DNA of 17,056 nt from CAYSYY01 sp964576115 [NCBI: uncultured Gemmatimonadota bacterium]. Its GTDB lineage: Bacteria > Blakebacterota > Blakebacteria > Blakebacterales. Location of the stretch: contig CAZNUA010000032.1 in the NCBI GenBank assembly GCA_964576115.1, positions 1-17,056 on the forward strand, in the 5' to 3' direction. Position 1 is the first letter of the stretch. Each line of letters starts with the position of its first letter. The notes below the pieces were generated by a model. It saw nothing but the letters and a program-made list of their open reading frames with translations, was not told the origin of the DNA and ran no database searches. The position numbers and the translations under genes were made by a program. Positions 5,983 to 13,755 of this stretch are shown here, in pieces.

Positions 5983-7071
5983 TCAGGGCACGAGCACGAC
6001 CTTGCCGAACTGACGCCGGTCATCCAGATAGATATGCGCATCGCGGGCTTCCGAGAGGCTGAAAACCCGGTCCACCACCGGCACCAGGTCGCCGGCACGG
6101 ACTCCGCGAACCACGTCGAGCAGCTCCCGGCGGCCCCCCATGTAGGAACCGATCAGGTGGATCTGCTTCACGAACAGGTAGCGCAGGTCGAGTTCGACCC
6201 GGCCCCCGCTGGTGGCGCCACAGGTGACCAGTCGTCCCCCGCGGGCCAGACAGCGCAGATTCTGCTCGAAGAGGTCGCGTCCGATGTGTTCGAAAACGAC
6301 GTCGACCCCGCGCCCGTCGGTCAGTTCGCGCACCGCTTCGGCAAAGTCCTGCTCGGTATAGTTGATGGCCGCGTCAGCTCCCAGTCCAATCCCCTGGTCG
6401 AGTTTTTCCTGGGTCGAGGCAGTGGTGTAAACGGTGGCGCCGGCCCGCTTGGCAATCTGGATGCCGGCCACCCCGACCCCCGAGCCGGCGGCATGCACGA
6501 GGACCGTTTCGCCAGCCTTCAGGCGCGCCTGTCGGCCGAGCATGTGGTAGGCGGTCAGGAAGGTGAGCGGCACCGCCGACCAGAGAACCGGATCGTCGTC
6601 GGCGTCGAGCGGGATGCACACATCGGCCGGCCGGGTGATCTCTTCGGCGTAGCCTCCCTGGAGCTGGTAACCGTAGATCTTGAACCCTTCGACACAGAGA
6701 CCGTCGAGGTCCTGCAGGCAGAACTCGCAGCGCCGGCAGCAGTTCATCGGTGAAACCAGGACCCGCTGTCCGGTCGCGATAGGATCGCCGTAGAGCCCGG
6801 CCAGGGCCGGCGATCCATCGGGGCCGGCGACCCCGCTCTCCTCATCTCCGGGACCGAGTTCTTCCACGATCCCGACTACTTCGCTGCCCAGCAGGTGCGG
6901 CATCGGCACTTTGGGGCCGGGCAGGCCTTCGCGAACCCAGATATCGAGGTGATTCAGGGCGACCGCTTCGACCCGCAGGCGCACTTCGCCCGCGGCGGGG
7001 ATGGGAGCGGGCACATCGGAGTACTCCAGAACCTCCGGTCCGCCGTGAGAATGGAAGAGGACCGCCTGCAT
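5983..7071 (-). CDS. Zinc-type quinone oxidoreductase-like medium-chain dehydrogenase
   Basis: This 362-residue medium-chain dehydrogenase/reductase has an N-terminal GroES-like domain (about 1-150) followed by a Rossmann domain with A194-A-G-S-G-V-G200. It keeps the structural-zinc lobe, C112-x2-C115-x2-C118-x7-C126. The catalytic-zinc ligands of alcohol dehydrogenases are missing: N40-H41-L stands where the catalytic cysteine would be, and G62-S-E64 replaces Gly-His-Glu. That mixture points to a quinone oxidoreductase or enoyl-reductase-like NAD(P)H enzyme rather than an alcohol dehydrogenase. The substrate is unknown. The start is ATG at 7071, with AGGAG 9 bp upstream. It follows nuoN by 27 bp on the same strand with no terminator, so it is probably read through from the nuo operon. 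It converges on the lipoprotein gene. Confidence 0.88.
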   Translation of the reverse strand: MQAVLFHSHGGPEVLEYSDVPAPIPAAGEVRLRVEAVALNHLDIWVREGLPGPKVPMPHLLGSEVVGIVEELGPGDEESGVAGPDGSPALAGLYGDPIATGQRVLVSPMNCCRRCEFCLQDLDGLCVEGFKIYGYQLQGGYAEEITRPADVCIPLDADDDPVLWSAVPLTFLTAYHMLGRQARLKAGETVLVHAAGSGVGVAGIQIAKRAGATVYTTASTQEKLDQGIGLGADAAINYTEQDFAEAVRELTDGRGVDVVFEHIGRDLFEQNLRCLARGGRLVTCGATSGGRVELDLRYLFVKQIHLIGSYMGGRRELLDVVRGVRAGDLVPVVDRVFSLSEARDAHIYLDDRRQFGKVVLVP

Positions 7072-7098
7072 CGGGGCACGCTCCTGTCGGGATGGTGA

Positions 7099-8556
7099 TC
7101 AGAACAGGCTCGCGAAAGCGTTCCGGGCCGGTTCGAGGAGTCCGCCGGGGGCGATGCCGATGACGAGCACCGCGATCACCAGCAGATAGACGACGACCTC
7201 GGCCAGGCGGGGCCGCGGCCAGGGGAGGAAAGCTTTCTCGGCCGGTTTCATGTACATGTAGACGACCACACGCAGATAGTAGGCTACTCCCACGACGCTG
7301 GTCAGCACGCCGATGACGGCCAGGCCGACATAGCCGGACTCGATCGCGGCTCCGAAGACATAGAACTTCCCGAAGAAGCCGGCGGTGGGGGGAATGCCGG
7401 AGAGGCTGATCATGAAAACCGCCATGGCGGCTGCCAGCAGGGGGCGTTTGGCGGCCAGCCCGGCCATGTCCACAAGGGTCTCGCGGCGGTCGGCTCCTCC
7501 ACCCACGATGACAAGCACCCCGAAGGCGCCCAGGGTCATCAGGGCATAGGCGACCAGGTAGAAGAGGATACCCGAGCCGCTGTTGGTCGAAGCGGACGGA
7601 TTACTGCCAACGATGGCGGTCAGCAGGTATCCGGCATGGGCGATGCTCGAGTAGGCGAGCATCCGTTTCAGATTGGCCTGGGCCAGGGCGGCGAAATTGC
7701 CCACCACCATCGAGAGGACCGCCAGCCACCAGATGGCATCGGTCAGGGCGGCCCCGGTCCCGGCTACGATGAACCCGAAGATCCTCAGCACGGCGGCGAA
7801 ACCGGCCGCTTTCACGGCGGTGGCCATGAAGCCGGTGATCGGGGTGGGGGCGGCCTGATAGGCATCGGGAGCCCACATGTGGAAGGGGACCGCGGCCACC
7901 TTGAATCCGAGCCCGACCAGCAACATGGCCACCCCGGCGGTCAGCAGCAGGGGAGGTGTGCCCTCGACCGAGGTCAGGTAGAGGGCCAGTTCCGAGAAGG
8001 TCGTCGTGCGGGTCGTGCCGTAGATCAGGGCCACACCGTAGAGCAGGAAAGCCGAGGCGAACGCCCCCAGCAGGAAATACTTGACCGCTCCTTCGGACGA
8101 ACGGCGGTCGCCCCGGTTCAGGGCCACCAGCACGTAGGCGGACACGCTCATCGTTTCAAGACCGATGATCAGCGTGATCAGATCGCCGGCTGAAGCCATG
8201 GTCATCATCCCGACCGTGCCGAAGAGCAGCAGGCTGTAGTACTCGCCCGGAAAGCGTCCCTGACGTTCCTCGTGGGCGGTCGACAGGACGACCGTGATCA
8301 GGGCCGCAATTCCGAAGAGGACATAGAAATAGACCGGGTAGGCGCCGATGAGCCATGCGCCGCTGTAAGCTTCGGCCTGCAGGTTCCAGCTCAGCAGGCT
8401 GACGACGACACCCAGGCCGAGGCCGATACCGGCCAGCCAGGGGATCAGGCGGCTTCCCGGGCGGCCGAAGAGATCGGCCACCATGACGACCAGGGCCGCG
8501 AGCAGGACGGTCAGGACAGGGTAGACGGCGGGCCAGGAGAAGAGCTCGCTGGACAT
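7099..8556 (-). CDS. nuoN: NADH-quinone oxidoreductase subunit N
   Basis: NuoN is an antiporter-like proton-pumping subunit in the membrane arm of Complex I. This 485-residue, highly hydrophobic protein has the conserved charged residues at the expected places: E134 in G-L-E-T-M-S-V-S-A-Y, K159 in G-A-V-K-Y-F-L-L-G, K219 in G-F-K-V-A-A-V-P-F-H-M-W-A-P-D, and K249. These correspond to the glutamate and lysines of the proton channel in the E. coli subunit. Its length is normal. The start chosen is ATG at 8556-8554, which shares its A with the nuoM stop (TGATG) and has GGGAGG 6 bp ahead. A GTG one codon upstream is possible but would lie only 3 bp from that site. NuoM lies directly upstream and the oxidoreductase gene 27 bp downstream. 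Confidence 0.97.
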   Translation of the reverse strand: MSSELFSWPAVYPVLTVLLAALVVMVADLFGRPGSRLIPWLAGIGLGLGVVVSLLSWNLQAEAYSGAWLIGAYPVYFYVLFGIAALITVVLSTAHEERQGRFPGEYYSLLLFGTVGMMTMASAGDLITLIIGLETMSVSAYVLVALNRGDRRSSEGAVKYFLLGAFASAFLLYGVALIYGTTRTTTFSELALYLTSVEGTPPLLLTAGVAMLLVGLGFKVAAVPFHMWAPDAYQAAPTPITGFMATAVKAAGFAAVLRIFGFIVAGTGAALTDAIWWLAVLSMVVGNFAALAQANLKRMLAYSSIAHAGYLLTAIVGSNPSASTNSGSGILFYLVAYALMTLGAFGVLVIVGGGADRRETLVDMAGLAAKRPLLAAAMAVFMISLSGIPPTAGFFGKFYVFGAAIESGYVGLAVIGVLTSVVGVAYYLRVVVYMYMKPAEKAFLPWPRPRLAEVVVYLLVIAVLVIGIAPGGLLEPARNAFASLF

Positions 8557-10274
8557 CACTCGCCTCCCTTCGGCCCGGTCGCAGCCGCCGCACCGGCCGC
8601 CTCTGATTCGACCCGCGAGTTCTCTTCTTCAGCTTCGGTCGTGCCGGACGATTCCCGTTCGTCCGGCGGTTCGGTCTGCAAGCCGGGAACGGACCGGTCG
8701 CCCAGGTCGACCATGTCGCGGTCGACATAGCGAATCGGCTGGATCCGGACCGCCTGCAGACGCCTTTCGATATCGTCGGCCACCGGCTCGAGGGGGCGCA
8801 GGAAGGGGCGGGGGTAGACGCCGATCAGAACGATGAACAGGAGCAGCGGCGCCATGCTGAGGCTTTCGCGCAGGTTGAGATCTTTCAGCCCCTGGTTGGC
8901 TTCGTTCAGACAGGGACCGAAGATCACACCGCGCAGCAGCCGCAGCAGGTACAGCGCGGCGATGATGATGCCCGGAATGGCGGGAATGGCCATCCAGGGA
9001 CTGACCCGGAAAGCCCCCAGCAGAATGAGAAATTCGCCCACGAAGCCGTTCAGGCCGGGCAGGCCGGCCGAGGAGAAAGCCACCACCAGGAGCATGGCGG
9101 CATAGATCGGCATGACCTTTGCCAGGCCGCCGAAGTCGCCGATATCGCGGGTGTGGCGGCGTTCGTAAATGAAGCCGACCAGGAGGAAGAGCGCCCCGGT
9201 CGAGAGCCCGTGGTTGACCATCTGGATGATGGCCCCGCTCAAGGCCTCGCTCCGGAAGGTGAAGATGCCCAGGACAACGAAGCCGAGATGGGCCACAGAG
9301 CTGTAAGCCACCAGGCTTTTGATGTCTTTCTGCACCCAGGCCACCAGCCCCCCGTAGATGATGCCCACGATGGCCAGAACAGCCATCCAGGGCATGGCCA
9401 CCGAGGAAGCCACGGGGAACAGGGGCAGGGAGAAGCGCAGCAGGCCGTAGGTACCCATTTTCAGCAGCACCCCGGCCAGCAGGACCGACCCGAAGGTCGG
9501 GGCCTCGACGTGGGCGTCGGGGAGCCAGGTGTGCAGCGGCCAGATGGGCACCTTGATCGCAAAGGCGAAGGTGAAGGCCAGGAAGAGCCAGAACTGGGCG
9601 TTGACGGGGACCGAGAGCTGGTTGATGACCCCCAGGTCGAAGGTGTAGAAGCCGGTCAGCCGACCGTGCAGGAAGTAGAGCGCCAGCAGGGCGACCAGCA
9701 TCAGGAAGGAGCCGACCAGGGTATAGAGGATGAACTTCACGGCGGCATACACCCGCCGGGGACCGCCCCAGATCCCGATCAGCAGGTACATCGGGATCAG
9801 CATCGCCTCCCAGAAAATGTAGAACAGGAGCAGGTCGCGGGTGACGAAGACACCCATCATGCCGGCCTCGAGCAGCAGCAGGGAGATCACGTAACCCTTG
9901 ACCCGGTCGGTCACGGCCGTCCAGGTGCCGAGCAGGGCGATCGGGGTCAGCAGGCCGGTCAGGGCGACGAGCAGCAGGCTCATGCCGTCGATCCCCAGAT
10001 GCCAGGCGGCTCCGATCGAGCTAATCCAGGGGGCCCACTCCACGAACTGGAAGCCGACTTCCTGCATGTCGTATAGCGCCCAGATGGCGAGCGTGAGCGC
10101 AAAGACCGCGAATCCGAAGACCAGGGCGGTGACCTTGAGGGTGGTGTGACGCTCGCGGGGCAGCAGAGCGGCAACCCCCGCTCCGAGCAGGGGCAGCACG
10201 ATCGTGCCGGTGAGCAGGTGAGCCTGCAGCCACCCGACGATGTGCCCCAGGAGTGTCAGGTCCTCTGGATTCAT
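8556..10274 (-). CDS. nuoM: NADH-quinone oxidoreductase subunit M, acidic C-terminal tail
   Basis: NuoM is the second antiporter-like proton-pumping subunit of Complex I. This protein has 572 residues, longer than the usual 490-510. Conserved channel residues include E156 in F-W-E-A-M-L-I-P-M, K241 in F-A-I-K-V-P-I-W-P-L-H-T-W-L-P-D-A-H, and N-G-F-V-G-E-F (409-415). The extra length is a hydrophilic C-terminus after the last helix: roughly 495-572 is charged, and 534-572 is mostly Glu, Ser, Ala and Gly. This tail should protrude from the membrane; its role is unknown. The start is ATG at 10274, with a G-rich Shine-Dalgarno almost touching it. The nuoL stop lies 27 bp upstream, the only gap of this size in the L-M-N stretch. 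Its stop overlaps nuoN. Confidence 0.97.
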   Translation of the reverse strand: MNPEDLTLLGHIVGWLQAHLLTGTIVLPLLGAGVAALLPRERHTTLKVTALVFGFAVFALTLAIWALYDMQEVGFQFVEWAPWISSIGAAWHLGIDGMSLLLVALTGLLTPIALLGTWTAVTDRVKGYVISLLLLEAGMMGVFVTRDLLLFYIFWEAMLIPMYLLIGIWGGPRRVYAAVKFILYTLVGSFLMLVALLALYFLHGRLTGFYTFDLGVINQLSVPVNAQFWLFLAFTFAFAIKVPIWPLHTWLPDAHVEAPTFGSVLLAGVLLKMGTYGLLRFSLPLFPVASSVAMPWMAVLAIVGIIYGGLVAWVQKDIKSLVAYSSVAHLGFVVLGIFTFRSEALSGAIIQMVNHGLSTGALFLLVGFIYERRHTRDIGDFGGLAKVMPIYAAMLLVVAFSSAGLPGLNGFVGEFLILLGAFRVSPWMAIPAIPGIIIAALYLLRLLRGVIFGPCLNEANQGLKDLNLRESLSMAPLLLFIVLIGVYPRPFLRPLEPVADDIERRLQAVRIQPIRYVDRDMVDLGDRSVPGLQTEPPDERESSGTTEAEEENSRVESEAAGAAAATGPKGGE

Positions 10275-10301
10275 CTCCCCCTACCGTCCTCCATGTCCGC
10301 C

Positions 10302-12269
10302 TTACAGGAGCAGCACCGCCAGGAGCACAATCGCTCCGGCGGCGATACAGAAGGCGTAGATGCCGATGTATCCCGTCTGCAGACGTCTGATGAGCCGCGA
10401 GAGAGCGGTTGTCACGCCCCCCGTGCCCCTCACCAGACCGTCGATGATGACCACGTCGACCGCCCGGTAGAGCCACTTGCTGATGTTGTGCAGGGGCCGG
10501 CCGACGATCAGGAAGTAGAACTCGTCCACCATGTACTTCTGTCGCAGAATCCGCCACAGCCCCGGGACGGCCTGTTCGGGCACCTCGGGGAACGGCTGGG
10601 TGCGGCCGTACCAGCGACGGGCGAACCAGAAGCCTGTCAGGGCCAGGCCGACCGAAACGATCATGAGCAGGATCTGGGCCCCGGCGTGACCGTGTCCGCC
10701 GGCTTCGGCCGCATGGCCGGCCGTTTCGGCCAGAGCCTGTCCGGTACTACCGGCCACGCCGTGCGCCGCCCCCGCGGCCGGCACGATGGCCGAGGTGATG
10801 AAGTCCTGGATCCAGGCTCCGCCCCCGAGTACGTGGGGCAGACCGAGGAAACCGCCGAAGGTGGCCAGAAAGGCCAGGATCAGGAGCGGAACCGTCATGA
10901 CCCGCGGCGATTCGTGGGGGTGCACTCCGTCGGGAACCCGGCTCTCGCCGTAGAAAGTCAGGTAGAGCAGGCGGAAGGTATACAGCCCTGTCAGCACGGC
11001 CGCCAGGGCGCCGAGCACCCAGTACAGCGGCGAGCCGTGCGGGCCGAACCAGGCTTCGAAGAGGATCTCGTCCTTGGAGAAAAAGCCGCTGAAAATGGGG
11101 ATGCCCGCCAGGGCCAGCCCTCCGGCCAGCATGGTCAGGTGGGTGATCGGCAGGTGCCGCTTCAGTCCCCCCATGTCGCGCATGTCCTGGCGGTCGGACA
11201 TGGCGTGGATCACGCTGCCGGCGGCCATGAAGAGCAGGGCCTTGAAAAAGGCGTGGGTCATGAGGTGGAAGATGCCCACCGCGAAGGCCCCGGCCCCCAG
11301 GGCCAGGAACATGTAGCCGAGTTGGCTGATGGTGGAGTAGGCCAGGACCCGCTTGATGTCGGTCTGGGCGATGGCGATCGAACCGGCCATCAGGGAGGTG
11401 ACGACCCCGACCAGGGCGATGACCGTCAGACTCACCGGGGCCATGAGATACAGACCGCCCAGGCGGGCCACCAGGTAGACCCCCGCGGTGACCATGGTGG
11501 CGGCGTGGATCAGGGCCGAGACAGGGGTGGGGCCCTCCATGGCGTCGGGCAGCCAGATGTGCAGGGGCAGCTGGGCGCTCTTGCCCGTAGCGCCGGCGAA
11601 CAGGAGCAGGGTGATGAGGGTGACCGTACCCCCTCCGGCGACCAGCACGCCGGGGGCCTGGTCCAGGATTTCACGGATGTTGAGGGTACCGAAGATGGCG
11701 AACAGGAGCAGGAGCCCGGCGATGAAGCAGGCGTCCCCGATGCGGTTCACGATGAAGGCTTTCTGGCCCGCCTCGGCGGCCGTCTCGCGCTCGAACCAGA
11801 AGCCGATCAGCAGGTAGGAGCACAGGCCCACGCCCTCCCAGCCGATGAAGAGCAGGGCCAGACTGTCGCCCAGAACGAGCAGGAGCATGGCGAAGGTGAA
11901 GAGGTTGAGCCAGGTGAAGTAGCGCCCGTAGCCCCGGTCGCCGTGCATGTAGCCGATCGAGTAGACGTGGATAAGAAAAGCCACGCCGGAAACGGTGAGG
12001 ATCATGACCGCCGAGAGGGGGTCGAGCCAGAGCGCGGCGTCGATCTTGACCGCCCCGGCTCCGATCCATTCGTAAAGCACCACCCGCAGGCTGTCGTGCC
12101 CCGAAGCGCGCAGGCCGAAGAAGCTGACGACCGAGCAGACGAACGCGGCCCCGATGAAGAGCGAGGCGATCCAGCCCACCACCTTCTCGGGCAGACGCCG
12201 GCCGAAGACCAGGCCGAAGAAGACGCCGGCCAGGGGGAAGAGAAGTACGAGTGTCAGCGCGGTCTCCAC
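10302..12269 (-). CDS. nuoL: NADH-quinone oxidoreductase subunit L
   Basis: NuoL is the distal antiporter-like proton pump of Complex I, including the long lateral helix. This protein has 655 residues. Channel residues are E145 in G-W-E-G-V-G-L-C-S-Y and K230 in G-A-T-G-K-S-A-Q-L-P-L-H-I-W-L-P-D-A-M-E-G-P-T-P-V-S. The C-terminal part (about 575-655) includes K-Y-M-V-D-E-F-Y-F, typical of the segment leading into the lateral helix. A His/Ala/Gly-rich linker (about 502-529; H503, H519, H526, H528) joins the helix bundle to that end. The start is GTG at 12269, with AAGGGA about 7 bp ahead overlapping the end of nuoK, whose stop lies 4 bp upstream. An ATG within the same overlap is out of frame. 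Confidence 0.97.
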   Translation of the reverse strand: METALTLVLLFPLAGVFFGLVFGRRLPEKVVGWIASLFIGAAFVCSVVSFFGLRASGHDSLRVVLYEWIGAGAVKIDAALWLDPLSAVMILTVSGVAFLIHVYSIGYMHGDRGYGRYFTWLNLFTFAMLLLVLGDSLALLFIGWEGVGLCSYLLIGFWFERETAAEAGQKAFIVNRIGDACFIAGLLLLFAIFGTLNIREILDQAPGVLVAGGGTVTLITLLLFAGATGKSAQLPLHIWLPDAMEGPTPVSALIHAATMVTAGVYLVARLGGLYLMAPVSLTVIALVGVVTSLMAGSIAIAQTDIKRVLAYSTISQLGYMFLALGAGAFAVGIFHLMTHAFFKALLFMAAGSVIHAMSDRQDMRDMGGLKRHLPITHLTMLAGGLALAGIPIFSGFFSKDEILFEAWFGPHGSPLYWVLGALAAVLTGLYTFRLLYLTFYGESRVPDGVHPHESPRVMTVPLLILAFLATFGGFLGLPHVLGGGAWIQDFITSAIVPAAGAAHGVAGSTGQALAETAGHAAEAGGHGHAGAQILLMIVSVGLALTGFWFARRWYGRTQPFPEVPEQAVPGLWRILRQKYMVDEFYFLIVGRPLHNISKWLYRAVDVVIIDGLVRGTGGVTTALSRLIRRLQTGYIGIYAFCIAAGAIVLLAVLLL

Positions 12270-12273
12270 GCTC

Positions 12274-12573
12274 TCATCCCTTCAGCAGGTTGAGGGTGTC
12301 CACGTCGACGGTCTGGCGGGCGCGGGCTACGTTGACGACCAGGGCCAGACCTACCGCGGCTTCGGACGCGGCGATGGCGATCACCAGGAAGGCCAGCACC
12401 TGCCCGTCCACGCCCGGGATGAAACGGCTGAATCCCGCCAGGGCGAGATTGGCGGCGTTGAGCATCAGCTCGACGCACATCAGCATGACGATCATGTTGC
12501 GCCGTACCAGCATACCCAGAATGCCGAAACCGAAAAGGGCTGCGCTCAGGATGAGGTAGGCCGTCAGGGTCAT
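12274..12573 (-). CDS. nuoK: NADH-quinone oxidoreductase subunit K
   Basis: NuoK is a three-helix membrane subunit of Complex I with part of the fourth proton path. At 99 residues it is the standard length. The two buried glutamates needed for pumping are present: E35 in M-C-V-E-L-M-L-N-A-A-N-L and E71 in A-A-S-E-A-A-V-G-L-A-L, matching E36 and E72 of E. coli. The start is ATG at 12573, overlapping the nuoJ stop as ATGA, with GAGGAGG about 7 bp upstream. NuoL begins 4 bp after its stop, so J, K and L are translated as a coupled block. Confidence 0.97.
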   Translation of the reverse strand: MTLTAYLILSAALFGFGILGMLVRRNMIVMLMCVELMLNAANLALAGFSRFIPGVDGQVLAFLVIAIAASEAAVGLALVVNVARARQTVDVDTLNLLKG

Positions 12574-13181
12574 GGAGCGGCCTCCTCTCCGGTCCCCTCG
12601 TCGCCCGTTTCCCCCTCGGTGAGGATATCGGATGCGTTCCGGGCCATCGGCCAGAGTTCTTTGGGAAACTTCGGGGTGGGCCAGACCGGCCGGGTGACCA
12701 GAACCGCGCCCACGATCGCGGCCAGCAGCAGAACGCTCAGCAGTTCGAAGGGGAGCAGGTAGCGGGTAAAGAGCACCTCGCCGACGGCCTCGATGGTGCC
12801 GAAATCAGACTCCAGGGGAGGAGAGTGCTCACCCGCTGCGGTCAGGCCGCGAGACAGAAAGAGACCGGCCAGGATCACGCCCATCAACAGACCGGTCACC
12901 CCGGCCACCGTGCGCCGGTACCAGCGCTGGGCGAAGGGGCTTTCCACCCCCACGTTGAGCAGGAAGAGGACGAACAGGAAGAGGACCATGACGGCGCCGG
13001 CGTAGACCATGATCTGAATCACGGCCAGGAAACCGGCGCTCAATTGCAGGTAGATGATCCCGAGCGTCAGCATCACCACGATGAGCGCGAAGGCGCTCTT
13101 GATGGGGTTGCGATGAAGCACCACCGCTCCGGCAGAAGCCACGGCTACGACGGCCAGAATGTAGAAGAGGACGCTATCCAT
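12570..13181 (-). CDS. nuoJ: NADH-quinone oxidoreductase subunit J
   Basis: NuoJ is a five-helix membrane subunit of Complex I next to NuoK and NuoA. The protein has 203 residues. The conserved third-helix stretch I-Q-I-M-V-Y-A-G-A-V-M-V-L-F-L-F-V (56-72) marks the family. It contains Y60, which corresponds to the conserved tyrosine in the pi-bulge helix that shifts during turnover. The C-terminal 40 residues are hydrophilic and end in an acidic run (E-G-E-T-G-D-E-G-T-G-E-E). The start is ATG at 13181, with GAGAGG about 6 bp ahead. A 48-bp spacer separates it from nuoI upstream, the widest gap inside the nuo run; I saw no terminator or promoter in it. Its stop overlaps nuoK. Confidence 0.96.
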   Translation of the reverse strand: MDSVLFYILAVVAVASAGAVVLHRNPIKSAFALIVVMLTLGIIYLQLSAGFLAVIQIMVYAGAVMVLFLFVLFLLNVGVESPFAQRWYRRTVAGVTGLLMGVILAGLFLSRGLTAAGEHSPPLESDFGTIEAVGEVLFTRYLLPFELLSVLLLAAIVGAVLVTRPVWPTPKFPKELWPMARNASDILTEGETGDEGTGEEAAP

Positions 13182-13229
13182 GCCTGCCTCTCTCGGGAAC
13201 TCCGGCTGAGATCTGCGGTTCGGGCGCGT

Positions 13230-13742
13230 TCATTCCGTGAACTCCAGCGGGGTACCCTCCGGTTCGAGCAGCATCTCCTTGGTGTAGATGAAGTGGTCCA
13301 GATCGCGGTCGGCCGTCTCCCATTCCCGGCCCATGTATATCGCCCCGCAGGGGCAGGCCTCTTCGCAGAAACCGCAGAAGATGCAGCGCAGCATGTTGAT
13401 CTCGTATACGGCGGCGTAGCGCTCTTCGGAATACAGCTCCCGCTCGGGGCCGGTGGCATGGGCCGGAACCACATGGATGGCGTTGGCGGGACAGACGTAG
13501 GAGCAGAGCATGCAGGCGGTACAGCGCTCCCGGCCCTGTTCGTCCCGCTTGAGCCGGTGAAGTCCCCGGTAGCGCGGAGCGACCTCAGGTTTCTCCCTGG
13601 GGTACTCCACGGTGATGTTCCGGGAGAAAAAGTGCTTCAGGGTGACCCGCAGTCCGCGCAGAGAAGCCGGCAGCCAGAGACGCTCCCAGAAGGTCATCGT
13701 CCGGCTGAAGTTGTGTTTCGGCTTCGGTATGCGCACGGCCAT
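13230..13742 (-). CDS. nuoI: NADH-quinone oxidoreductase subunit I (2x[4Fe-4S])
   Basis: NuoI is the ferredoxin-like subunit that carries clusters N6a and N6b and passes electrons from NuoG towards NuoB. The 170-residue protein has two complete C-x2-C-x2-C-x3-C-P motifs: C74, C77, C80, C84 and C120, C123, C126, C130. As in the family, each motif supplies three ligands to one cluster and its last cysteine to the other. A ninth cysteine, C132, follows immediately in C-P-C-G-A-I, where relatives usually have another residue. The start is ATG at 13742, with GGGAGG about 9 bp ahead and 13 bp after the nuoH stop. The N-terminus is basic, suiting contact with the membrane arm. Confidence 0.97.
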   Translation of the reverse strand: MAVRIPKPKHNFSRTMTFWERLWLPASLRGLRVTLKHFFSRNITVEYPREKPEVAPRYRGLHRLKRDEQGRERCTACMLCSYVCPANAIHVVPAHATGPERELYSEERYAAVYEINMLRCIFCGFCEEACPCGAIYMGREWETADRDLDHFIYTKEMLLEPEGTPLEFTE

Positions 13743-13755
13743 CCTCAGCCCCTCC

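Noticed and set aside
10146-12293. A 715-codon plus-strand open frame opposite nuoL
   Set aside because: Its product is rich in Gln, Gly, Asp and His with no domain, a common shadow of a hydrophobic high-GC gene. The opposite strand is an unmistakable nuoL.
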